Shown one piece after another: positions 53,491 through 62,336 of a stretch of 64,000 bases of DNA (positions are counted from its first letter, which is position 1; every line of letters starts with the position of its first letter). Source of the stretch: Sphingobacteriales bacterium (GTDB taxonomy: Bacteria; Bacteroidota; Bacteroidia; Chitinophagales; JADIYW01); NCBI GenBank assembly GCA_016699615.1, contig CP064984.1, forward strand, positions 310,001 to 374,000, read 5' to 3'. A program made the position numbers and the translations under genes. The notes beneath the pieces are model-generated. The model worked only from the letters and a program-made list of their open reading frames with translations, did no database searches and had not been told where the DNA came from.

Positions 53491-56314
53491 CTAAAATAAT
53501 CTATCGCCATAAGTGTTATCAATTTTTGCTACACTTGCCCAAAACTTATGTTCTTTTACATAGCTCAATGGAAATGCTGCTGTTTCTCTACTATATCCAT
53601 GGTTCCACTCATTGGCACTTACTTCATACATTGTATGTGGTGCATTAATGATTGGATTATCAGTTGTAGAATATTTGTTTTCAATTATATCATCTATCTC
53701 AGATTTTATTTGAATTAAGGCATCACAAAATCTATCCAATTCACTTTTATTTTCACTTTCTGTAGGTTCTATCATCAAAGTGCCTGGAACTGGAAACGCA
53801 ACTGTAGGTGCGTGGAAATTGTAATCCATCAATCTTTTTGCAACATCTACTGCATCTACGCCAGAAGTTTTTTTCAATGGTCTTAAATCAATAATAAACT
53901 CATGTGCTACTCTCCCATTATTTCCTGAATATAAAATTGGATAATGTGCTGCTAATCTTTCTTTCATATAATTAGCATTTAGAATAGCATATTTAGTAGC
54001 ATCAGTGATACCATTGCTACCCAACATTTTTATATAAGCATAAGAAATTAAAAGTATAGATGCACTACCAAAAGGTGCGGCACTTATAGCATGTATTGGC
54101 ATTGCGCCACCTGTTTTTACTACTGGATGCGATGGTAAAAATGGTGCAAGTTTTGCATTTACGCAAATTGGTCCCATGCCTGGTCCACCACCACCATGTG
54201 GTATTGCAAATGTTTTGTGTAAGTTAATATGGTTTACATCTGCGCCAATTGTTGCTGGAGAAGTTAAGCCAACTTGTGCATTCATATTAGCACCATCCAT
54301 GTACACCAAACCACCATTTTCGTGTATCAATGCACATATATCTTTTATCGTATCTTCAAATACGCCATGTGTTGATGGATAAGTTACCATTAAACAAGAT
54401 AATGTATCTTTATGTTGTTCTACTTTTGCTTTTAAATCTTCTACATCTATATTTCCTTTCTCGTCAGTTTTTACAACTACTACATTCATGCCTGCCATTA
54501 CAGCACTTGCAGGATTTGTACCATGTGCAGACGCTGGAATTATTGCTGTATTTCGCTGTGTTTGGTTGTTGGCATAATGGTAGGCTCTAATTACCATCAA
54601 TCCAGCATATTCGCCTTGTGCGCCAGAGTTTGGTTGCAATGAGCATGCTTCAAAACCTGTAATGTTTGCTAGAAACTGCTCTAGTTCTTTTACCATTTGC
54701 AAATAGCCTGCTGCTTGATTTGCTGGAACAAATGGATGTAATGCAGAGAACTGTGGAATACTCAATGGAATCATTTCAGAAGTGGCATTTAGTTTCATGG
54801 TGCAACTGCCTAATGATATCATTGAATGACATAATGAAAGATCTTTACTTTCTAGTTTTTTGATGTATCTGAGCATCTCGTGTTCAGATTGGTAAGAATT
54901 AAAAATTTTATGTTCTAAAAAATGGTGTATTTCTTATACAGTTTTCATTGATAGCATATTCTTTTACTTGCTGAATAGCTATTGCACTTTCTTTTTTATA
55001 TGCTGAAAATATTTGTACTATAGTATCTAGCTGTTCGCTTGTTGTTGTTTCATCGATTGAGATATAAACGCTTTCATCTTCATTGTAATAGAAGTTACAT
55101 TGATTTTGTTCTGCAATTTCTTTTAGTTCTTGTTTGTTATTTACAATAACTTTAATCGTATCAAAATAAGAATTGTGTTCTATGATGTAGCCTAATTTCT
55201 GTAATGCTTGTGCTAATGCATTTGCATTAAAATGTATCTCTTCAGCAATGGCTTTCAATCCTCTTTTGCCATGATACACAGCATACATACTTGCCATAAT
55301 AGCCAATAATGCTTGTGCTGTACATATATTTGATGTTGCTTTTTCTCTTTTAATATGTTGCTCTCTAGTTTGCAAAGTCATTCTCAATGCTCTATTGCCA
55401 AACTTATCTATAGAAACGCCTATTAATCTTCCTGGGATTACTCTTACAAATTCTTCTTTACATGCAAAATAAGCAGCATGTGGACCACCAAAGCCCATTG
55501 GAACACCAAATCTTTGAGTAGAACCAACAGCAATATCTGCGCCTAATGTAGCTGGAGCTTTTAATAAAGTTAAGCTTAAAATATCAGCAACCATTGTGGT
55601 GTACACACTTTGTTCTTTACATGCTTGAATGATATCACTAAAATCTTGCACCAAACCATCTGCACCTGGATATTGAAAAATGGCAGCAAAATAGGTATTG
55701 TCTGGCTTAAAATCTGATGTATTGCCAACAACAACTTCAATATCAAGTGGCAATGCTCTTCCTTTTACCACATCAATAGTTTGAGGAAATGTATTTTTAT
55801 CTATAAAGATTTTATTGGCTTGTGCTAAGTTTTTTTGCTTATTTCTCACCTCAAAAAGTAGATGCATGGCTTCTGCTGCAGCAGTAGCTTCGTCTAATAA
55901 AGATGCATTGGCAATAGGCAAACCCGTAAGTTCTGTAACCATTGTTTGATAGTTAAGCAAAGCTTCTAGTCTTCCTTGCGATATTTCTGCTTGATAAGGC
56001 GTGTACTGTGTGTACCATCCTGGATTTTCAAAAATATTTCTAAGTATTACAGTTGGTGTATGTGTGCCATAATAGCCCATTCCTATAAAATTGTGGTACA
56101 ATTTATTTTTTTGTGCAACAGCTTGTATATGTCTTAGGTATTCAGGCTCAGACATAGGCTCGCCTACCTCAACTTTATGGTTGATTTTTATATGTTCTGG
56201 AATAGTTTGTTGAATTAGCTCATCAATAGAACTTACATTTAAAACGCTCAACATCTCTTGGGTTTCTTGCTCGCTAACGCCAATATGTCTGTCTTGGAAA
56301 GTGTATTTTGTCAT
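53491..56314 (-). CDS. gcvP: Glycine dehydrogenase (P-protein), frame broken by 1-base insertion
   Basis: The first frame (from 56314) covers residues 1-468, with [20 protein letters not shown] near 100 and ending in RNTPFFRT. The second frame holds the C-terminal half, with [15 protein letters not shown] and the PLP lysine in [18 protein letters not shown], ending in TYGDRLF. Continuity is direct: removing one A from the six-A run at 54917-54922 turns the junction into [17 protein letters not shown], exactly the conserved linker of one-chain P-proteins. The restored length is 940 residues. It decarboxylates glycine in the cleavage system. This is not a split gcvPA/gcvPB pair. Confidence 0.92.
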
Positions 56315-56491
56315 TGTTGGTGGTATAATTATATAGTAGCAAATATAAAAATAAGCTAGTAATCCTTACTATTAAGTTAATAACAAAAATATTGCATTGT
56401 TATTTAATGCTTTTTAAGAAAAGTGTAACATCTAAGTTAGTTTTTAAGCACAAGATATATAAGTTATGTAACTCTGCTAACCAAAAAAATC

Positions 56492-56607
56492 ACGTTGTGT
56501 AAATGCACCAAGTGGTTTGTTGGTTAGAAACCAACAAAGGCGAGCAAATGTTCAATTAACCACTGAACCCGCTTTTTTGCAAAACAGCAGTGTTTGTTGC
56601 ACAACGT
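56492..56607. repeat. Palindromic element at the left end of the IS
   Basis: Nested inverted repeats span 116 bases: outer ACGTTGTG/CACAACGT (56492-56499 and 56600-56607), middle AGTGGTT/AACCACT (56511-56517 and 56558-56564), and a perfect 10-bp hairpin TTTGTTGGTT/AACCAACAAA with loop AGA (56516-56538). The middle and hairpin arms overlap, so they are alternative pairings. The right outer arm is shared with the left terminal repeat of the IS. The arrangement is reminiscent of integron attC sites, though no integrase is present. Confidence 0.6.
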
Positions 56608-58380
56608 AAAAATAATGACTTTTTTGATATTTTATATCTTCTGTATAAATAACTATATATTAATATACTTAGAATACTTTTATATAACATATGTTTGTTT
56701 ATTCTTCGTATATTCGCACGTACAAGGACGCAAATCATTTCAACCTAAAACTATTTTCTTTACTTCTCTGCCTGAGCTCGTACCTCAAGATAATTTCTAT
56801 AGAAAGCTGAATAATGCCATTTCGCTTCATTGGATTTATAAGGCTACTGCTGTGTATTATGGCATTGATGGTAACGAAAGTATAGACCCAGTTGTATTCT
56901 TCAAAATACTGCTTGTTGGTTATCTCAACAACATAAATTCCGATAGAAGACTCATCGCTTTCTGTGCTGATTCACTTGCTATTCGTTTGTTTATTGGTTA
57001 TGATATTGACGAGCCTCTTCCTTGGCATTCTACTATTTCTAGAACTAGACAATTATATGGCGAAGAACTATTCCTTACACTATTTCAACAAGTACTAAAG
57101 CTATGCGTAGACAAAGGCATGGTTGCTGGCAAGCGTCAATGTGTAGATAGTGCTTATGTAAAAGCCAATGCTTCTATGGATGCTTTGATAGAAAAACAAG
57201 TTGTTGATGATGCTGTATTGTATGCAGAAGAACTGAATGAACATAGCGACTTTAAAGTAAAAGCTTCTATGAAAAAAGCTGTAGACAAACACCATGCTTG
57301 GAAAGCTAAAGCATACAAAGACATGCCTGGCAATGTAGTAAATCCTAAACAGACAGATGAGCATGGCAATCTTATTCGTCCTAAATTTACCAGCAATCAT
57401 ACACATATCAATACAACAGACCCTGATGCTAGAATAGCAGTAAAGCCAGGCAAAGCAAGACAACTCAACTATGCTGCTCAAGTAAGTGTAGACGATAAAT
57501 ATCATGTGATTACTGGTGCTTTGGCAGATTTTGCCAGCAAGAAAGATAGTGATAGTTTAGCTTTAATTATTGAGCAAACAAGTGTTAATTTATTAGAAAA
57601 TGATATAAAAATAAAAGAAGTAATTGCCGATGCTGGTTATAGTAGTGGCAAGGCACTAAAGTATTTAGAGCAGAAAAATATAACAGTCTACATTCCTAAT
57701 TTTGGACAATACAAAAGTGAAAGAACAGGTTTTGTTTTCAATAGAATAGATAATCAGTATGAATGCCAGCGTGGCAACAAGGCAATACTGAGCTACAAAG
57801 GCATAAAGACAGATAGCAAAGGTTATGAAAAGAAACAATACAGAAGTAGTGAAAGTGATTGCAAAAACTGTGCATTGAGAGCACAATGCTGTGGTAAGGT
57901 TACCAAATACAAAAAGATAGAAGACAGCATAGATAAGCCATATTATGATAGAATGCATGAACGCTTAACAAGTAATGAAGCGTATGCAAAGCGTATGGTA
58001 CGGAAGCGGAGTAGTACAGTAGAGCCAGTATTAGGCACACTGATAAACTACAGAAACATGAAGCGAGTAAATACACGAGGCATACAAGGAGCAAACAAAC
58101 ATGTATTGATGGCAGCAATAAGTTATAATTTACAGAAATACCTGTTCTTTAATAAGCCAAAGCGAAAAATAGAAGCATTAAGCCTTATTAAAAGCAATAA
58201 AAAGGCAAGAAACAGGCTAAAAAAGCAAATAGAAGCCTATATTTTTTACAAGAAGCGCCACCAGATACCAGAGAACGAAAGTAAAGAAAGCAACAATATA
58301 TTAATACTAATAATATATGATATATAAATTATTTAAAATTGCCACCAAAAATACAACGTTGTGCAACTGCCACCGCTGTT
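56583..58380 (+). mobile_element. IS1182-family insertion sequence
   Basis: Imperfect 25-bp inverted repeats bound the transposase gene: 56583-56607 and 58356-58380 match at 21 of 25 positions, including the inner 12 bases GTTGCACAACGT. The transposase lies between them. No convincing target duplication is seen (outer bases gcaa and atcg), so the exact ends remain uncertain. It sits between gcvP and the three-methylase operon; its right repeat ends 18 bases from the stop codon of the cytosine methylase gene. Confidence 0.75.
56594..58327 (+). CDS. IS1182-family DDE transposase
   Basis: The recognisable protein begins near residue 42 (VQGRKSFQPKTIFF); the preceding residues are an unlikely hydrophobic leader, so the true start is uncertain, between 56594 and about 56720. 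The N-terminal helical part has LPELVPQDNFYRKLNNAI near 55. DDE residues are D in RQCVDSAYVKANAS, D in VIADAGYSSGKAL near 335, and E in RSSTVEPVLGTLI near 475. A Cys cluster (CKNCALRAQCCGK) lies between the last two. The frame is intact, so the element may be active. Confidence 0.88.
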   Translation: MLHNVKIMTFLIFYIFCINNYILIYLEYFYITYVCLFFVYSHVQGRKSFQPKTIFFTSLPELVPQDNFYRKLNNAISLHWIYKATAVYYGIDGNESIDPVVFFKILLVGYLNNINSDRRLIAFCADSLAIRLFIGYDIDEPLPWHSTISRTRQLYGEELFLTLFQQVLKLCVDKGMVAGKRQCVDSAYVKANASMDALIEKQVVDDAVLYAEELNEHSDFKVKASMKKAVDKHHAWKAKAYKDMPGNVVNPKQTDEHGNLIRPKFTSNHTHINTTDPDARIAVKPGKARQLNYAAQVSVDDKYHVITGALADFASKKDSDSLALIIEQTSVNLLENDIKIKEVIADAGYSSGKALKYLEQKNITVYIPNFGQYKSERTGFVFNRIDNQYECQRGNKAILSYKGIKTDSKGYEKKQYRSSESDCKNCALRAQCCGKVTKYKKIEDSIDKPYYDRMHERLTSNEAYAKRMVRKRSSTVEPVLGTLINYRNMKRVNTRGIQGANKHVLMAAISYNLQKYLFFNKPKRKIEALSLIKSNKKARNRLKKQIEAYIFYKKRHQIPENESKESNNILILIIYDI

Positions 58381-58397
58381 ATCGCTTCGGTGTTCTT

Positions 58398-59603
58398 TCA
58401 TTCGGTATCATTTTCTGTTTTGGCAAAGACATACTCATTGACAAGTTTTGGCTTGTGCGGTTGGCTTTCGAGCGACTTGGCAATGTGTATGGCTTTTGAG
58501 AAGGGAATATCTAATAAATACGTCAATAAATGTTCAGCCCAAGCTTTCGATAGTAATGGAGGAACTGCATTTCCAACTTGTACATAATAATTTCTTTGAG
58601 TTTTTGAAATCAGTTGAAACTCATCAGGGAATGACTGAAATCTTAAACCCTCTCGAATTGTAATCATTCTGTCTTCTTTGTAATGTATGTTACAGCCAAT
58701 ATTTGGACGATTGAAGTGAGTGTTAATCGTATAATTTGGCATTTCAGGGTCAAGTCTACCATAAGTAGTAGTTCTTCCTCCAGTGCTTTTGAAATACATA
58801 ATTCTTTTTGTTGAAACACTATCAGGAATGTACATATAATTACCGCCTGGCTTGACGTGACTAATAATTTCTTTATCCGTTGGGCTAGAATAAGGAACTA
58901 TATGTAAAGTTGTTTTGTCAGCATTTTTTCGCATTAACGTCTGATATTCATTTTTCGGCTGGTGTTTATATTTTGTTTCTCCATTTTCTGTTGGTGAATC
59001 CAAATCTGAGATTGCTTCAAAAGAAGAAATCCACTTTCTCTTACCCTCTTTGTTCTCAAAATGGGTTTGTGGTGGTGCTGATATATCAACTCCTACTTTG
59101 TTGCCAATTATAAATACTCTTTTTCTTCTTTGAGGCACACCATAATCGGCTGCGTTAAGTGTGAAAATATTGATATGATAACCGATGTTCTCGAATGCTT
59201 GTTTTAAGTTGTCAATTACTTTGGAACCATCTGCTGCTTTAGATGACTTAATACCTGTGACGTTCTCAAAAAGGAATATTTTCGGGTGTACTTTGTTTAC
59301 AACATCTAAGTACGAATACACTAATGCTGACCTATTGTCATTAGGATCTCGTTTGCCGATTCCTGAAAAGCCTTGACAAGGAGGACCACCAATTATAATG
59401 TCAGCATTTGGAATTGTATTTAAGTCAATTTTTGTAATATCTTCATTTACAATATGGTCTCCAATGTTCAATCTGTAAGTGTCACAAGCATCTTTCAAAA
59501 TATCATTTGCCCATATCAAATCATATCCAGCTTGTTTAAATCCCAAATCTAAACCACCACATCCTGAAAATAATCCTATTACTTTAATCTTATTTTTTAT
59601 CAT
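58398..59603 (-). CDS. DNA cytosine-C5 methyltransferase, three-methylase operon
   Basis: 401 residues with the full C5 motif order: I VIGLFSGCGGLDLGFKQAG at the N-terminus, IV with catalytic Cys GGPPCQGFSGIGKRD near 75, VI FLFENVTGI near 103, VIII GVPQRRKRVFIIG near 155, a target region about 175-300, IX-like REGLRFQSFPDEF near 318, and X YYVQVGNAVPPLLSKA near 335. It overlaps the preceding gene by four bases, so it is the third gene of an operon. It is distinct from the methylase at 28619-29851. Recognition sequence unknown. Confidence 0.9.
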   Translation of the reverse strand: MIKNKIKVIGLFSGCGGLDLGFKQAGYDLIWANDILKDACDTYRLNIGDHIVNEDITKIDLNTIPNADIIIGGPPCQGFSGIGKRDPNDNRSALVYSYLDVVNKVHPKIFLFENVTGIKSSKAADGSKVIDNLKQAFENIGYHINIFTLNAADYGVPQRRKRVFIIGNKVGVDISAPPQTHFENKEGKRKWISSFEAISDLDSPTENGETKYKHQPKNEYQTLMRKNADKTTLHIVPYSSPTDKEIISHVKPGGNYMYIPDSVSTKRIMYFKSTGGRTTTYGRLDPEMPNYTINTHFNRPNIGCNIHYKEDRMITIREGLRFQSFPDEFQLISKTQRNYYVQVGNAVPPLLSKAWAEHLLTYLLDIPFSKAIHIAKSLESQPHKPKLVNEYVFAKTENDTE

Positions 59604-62335
59604 AATCTTCTGTCTTCTACAAGGTCAGCTAAAAAGAGTTCAAAGAAATTTGTCATTTCAGTACTCGAATTGAATCCTAAGTTATCCTTAGAAAAAATAA
59701 TTTTGGCAACCTCTTCATCTAATTGCCTTCTTGGTGTTGATAATCCTTCGTCTCCGCTTACAGCAACATTTAAATTATTAAGTCTTTCAAATGCGGAAAC
59801 AACTGATTCTGCTTCAATTTGAGAAACCTTTTTTATATCAATAACCTTAATCATATCTAGGTGGTCACCCTCTAATTTTCTTGTGCCTTCTCTATTGTTT
59901 GAATGAATCTCAAGTTGTATTTGACCAAAGCAAGAATTAATAAATGCGGTAATAAATTTTAGTTGAGTCTCTTTTGATAATGTTTTGTTATCGTTTATTA
60001 AACCTTGATAATAGAAAAAGTTTGTCGAAAGCACTACTTGAGAACTAAAAGGGTTATAGTAACAACTTTGTTTTGTTCTTTCATTTCTTGGTAATAGAAT
60101 ATCAAATTCAACTTTTGAATTAAATGTTTCATTTACAATTTTTCTCCATTTACTTTTGTCGGATCTTGATTTTGTATCGAATAGATTCTTTAATGATAAA
60201 TCATTATTAAACCTACTTTTCAAGCCATTGTTTTCGTTGTAATCAAATGACTCTGGGAAGTGCAGAGCTTTTTCAATATTCAAATCATTTTGAGTTAAAA
60301 TTAGACTTCTTTTTGCTTTACTATTTTTTACACCAAAACCAATGTTAGATAAGTCATACGAGGTTTTTGATAAATTAGGAAATATTGTAGTTGATTCACC
60401 ACTATTGCCTGCACCACCTCTTTTTCTCGTGCTAAAGAATGAGTTTAAAGGTTCAAAAAAGGAAAACGTATTTAATTTATCATATTTATTTTCTGGGTCA
60501 TTAAAAAATAATTTCCAATTATCAGATGAGCTTATTTGTCTGTTGGTAATCTTCAAACTATAGTCTGACATTACAACAGTATTAACTGAATTAGATAATA
60601 GCGTCTTTATATCGTTAGGTCTTGAAAGTAGTTCCGAATTTATTACCCTTAGAAATTTAATATTATTACTTGGTTGTTTGCTTAAAACAACTATAACGGT
60701 AGTAACTTTAAAATCCTCAAAGTAATTCCTCGGATACAATATAATTGATTCAACTTTATCTAACAAGAACTGCTTTAAAAACTCACCATCTTTATTATTT
60801 AAAAATGTTGCCATTAAAATTAAACCCGCTTTACCGTTAGCATTTAAGTAATGCCAAGAATAATTTACGAAGTAAAAATATAAATTTGGCTGGGATGCAA
60901 GAGTGACGAAATTCGTTTGTCCGTTACTGTTAATTGCATTATTCATTAAAGCCTTATCTCCAATTGTTATTGGTGCATCAGGATTATCATTTCTTAAAAA
61001 CGGGGGATTCATCAATATAACATCATAGCCAGCGACATTTGAATTAGTAAAAGTATTTCCAGTTATAATATTTGCATTCGTGGAACTGTCAACACCAGAA
61101 AGATTTTTGGATACAAGTCGAAACGTAGCTAATTGTGCTAAAAATGGGTCAATTTCAATTCCAGTTACTTGATTCAGTAATTGATTATGTGATTTAGTTA
61201 TTGTATTTGAAAGACTCAAAATATTTAAATAGTCGTACGCGGCATCTAATAAAGCTCCATCACCTGAACAAGGATCAATTACAGTTGAGTTTTCATTTTC
61301 GATTGTAACTGTTGCCAACAAAATGGATAACTCCGTATCAGACATTATTTTACCTTTCTTGTGAAGCGTATTTTTGTCATAAACTCTTGAAGTCAATAGG
61401 TTAAAAATATACTCAGGCAATGGGTTGTCAGAAACGGCTTGTGAACTGTAGCTATTTAAAGCTTGAATGGTATTTTTAAAGTATTGTATAATTGATGAAC
61501 TGAAATTCTCAGGAAATATTCTATCTGTTAAATTCGGGTGATTTGAAAAAACTTGATTGAAATCTAACTGTAATACTCGGTTGTAATTGTTAGTTAGTTT
61601 TGTAATGAATGTTTGAAGATTATCATTAGCTAGTGGAAAAGTTCGGAAATAGCTTTGATTTGGATTGCTCGTTTGATTATAATAATCTTTTAAGTAAGCA
61701 AAAGCTAACAATCTGAAAAACTCATAAAGTGTAATTTCATCTGCCAAGTCCTTGTTTAGTTGTAAACTATTACTAACACTTTGATAATTTTGAACAAACG
61801 TGTCAATTATTGGCTGCCAATTATTATCCCATTCAGGCTGAGTACGATTATAGATAATTGGTAAAATTTGTTCAATTGTTGTCTGAAACTCAATGCTTGT
61901 TTGCGTTGCGTCTCGATTTTGAGGGTTAAATGGAGTATGTGACTTTGGATTTCCTTTTAAAATACAAGTTGAAATAGGACCTTGCCTGTCTGCAAATAAG
62001 ATTAACTCCTCAATATTTGTTAAACAAAAATATTTCGGATAGTTTGGTTCCCAGTAAGGCGAAAAATCAGAGACATATGACCTTGATTGATTTTGAAATC
62101 TTTGCGATGTAACATCACGTGATGTTTTTTTTACCTCGATAACAAAAATGTATCTATTTGAAGATTTTAACTTAATTGCAAAGTCAGGTATGATTGTACT
62201 ATTTGGAATCGCAGGATGATGTACTAATTCCATCACAGAATCATAGCCACAATTTATGATAGCGTTGTTAATAGCACTTTCAACGACAGGATGAAATCCA
62301 GTAACTTCATCAGAGTTATACCAAAGGTTTATCAT
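59600..62335 (-). CDS. Nuclease-N6-adenine methyltransferase fusion (type IIG-like)
   Basis: 911 residues. Residues 1-140 have a PD-(D/E)xK layout: PNSTIIPDFAIKLK near 48-61, then FVIEVKKTSRD near 69-79. A helical spacer follows. The methylase core has GKIMSDTELSILLA near 326, motif I VIDPCSGDGALLDAA near 347 and motif IV YDVILMNPPFLRND near 430, giving gamma-type N6-adenine chemistry. The C-terminal 400 residues probably contain target recognition. A nuclease and methylase in one chain is the type IIG plan, although BREX PglX-like proteins share the methylase core. It lies one base after a second adenine methylase gene. Confidence 0.82.
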   Translation of the reverse strand: MINLWYNSDEVTGFHPVVESAINNAIINCGYDSVMELVHHPAIPNSTIIPDFAIKLKSSNRYIFVIEVKKTSRDVTSQRFQNQSRSYVSDFSPYWEPNYPKYFCLTNIEELILFADRQGPISTCILKGNPKSHTPFNPQNRDATQTSIEFQTTIEQILPIIYNRTQPEWDNNWQPIIDTFVQNYQSVSNSLQLNKDLADEITLYEFFRLLAFAYLKDYYNQTSNPNQSYFRTFPLANDNLQTFITKLTNNYNRVLQLDFNQVFSNHPNLTDRIFPENFSSSIIQYFKNTIQALNSYSSQAVSDNPLPEYIFNLLTSRVYDKNTLHKKGKIMSDTELSILLATVTIENENSTVIDPCSGDGALLDAAYDYLNILSLSNTITKSHNQLLNQVTGIEIDPFLAQLATFRLVSKNLSGVDSSTNANIITGNTFTNSNVAGYDVILMNPPFLRNDNPDAPITIGDKALMNNAINSNGQTNFVTLASQPNLYFYFVNYSWHYLNANGKAGLILMATFLNNKDGEFLKQFLLDKVESIILYPRNYFEDFKVTTVIVVLSKQPSNNIKFLRVINSELLSRPNDIKTLLSNSVNTVVMSDYSLKITNRQISSSDNWKLFFNDPENKYDKLNTFSFFEPLNSFFSTRKRGGAGNSGESTTIFPNLSKTSYDLSNIGFGVKNSKAKRSLILTQNDLNIEKALHFPESFDYNENNGLKSRFNNDLSLKNLFDTKSRSDKSKWRKIVNETFNSKVEFDILLPRNERTKQSCYYNPFSSQVVLSTNFFYYQGLINDNKTLSKETQLKFITAFINSCFGQIQLEIHSNNREGTRKLEGDHLDMIKVIDIKKVSQIEAESVVSAFERLNNLNVAVSGDEGLSTPRRQLDEEVAKIIFSKDNLGFNSSTEMTNFFELFLADLVEDRRL

Positions 62336-62336
62336 T

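Noticed and set aside
53491..56314. Split glycine dehydrogenase genes gcvPA and gcvPB
   Set aside because: The spacer encodes the conserved linker of the one-chain enzyme in a shifted frame, so one disrupted gene fits better.
56492..56607. Integron with gene cassettes
   Set aside because: There is no intI-type integrase and the core sites do not match GTTRRRY cleanly; only an attC-like fold is noted.
57101..57505. Antisense open frames inside the transposase gene
   Set aside because: They oppose a gene with intact DDE motifs and show no family features.
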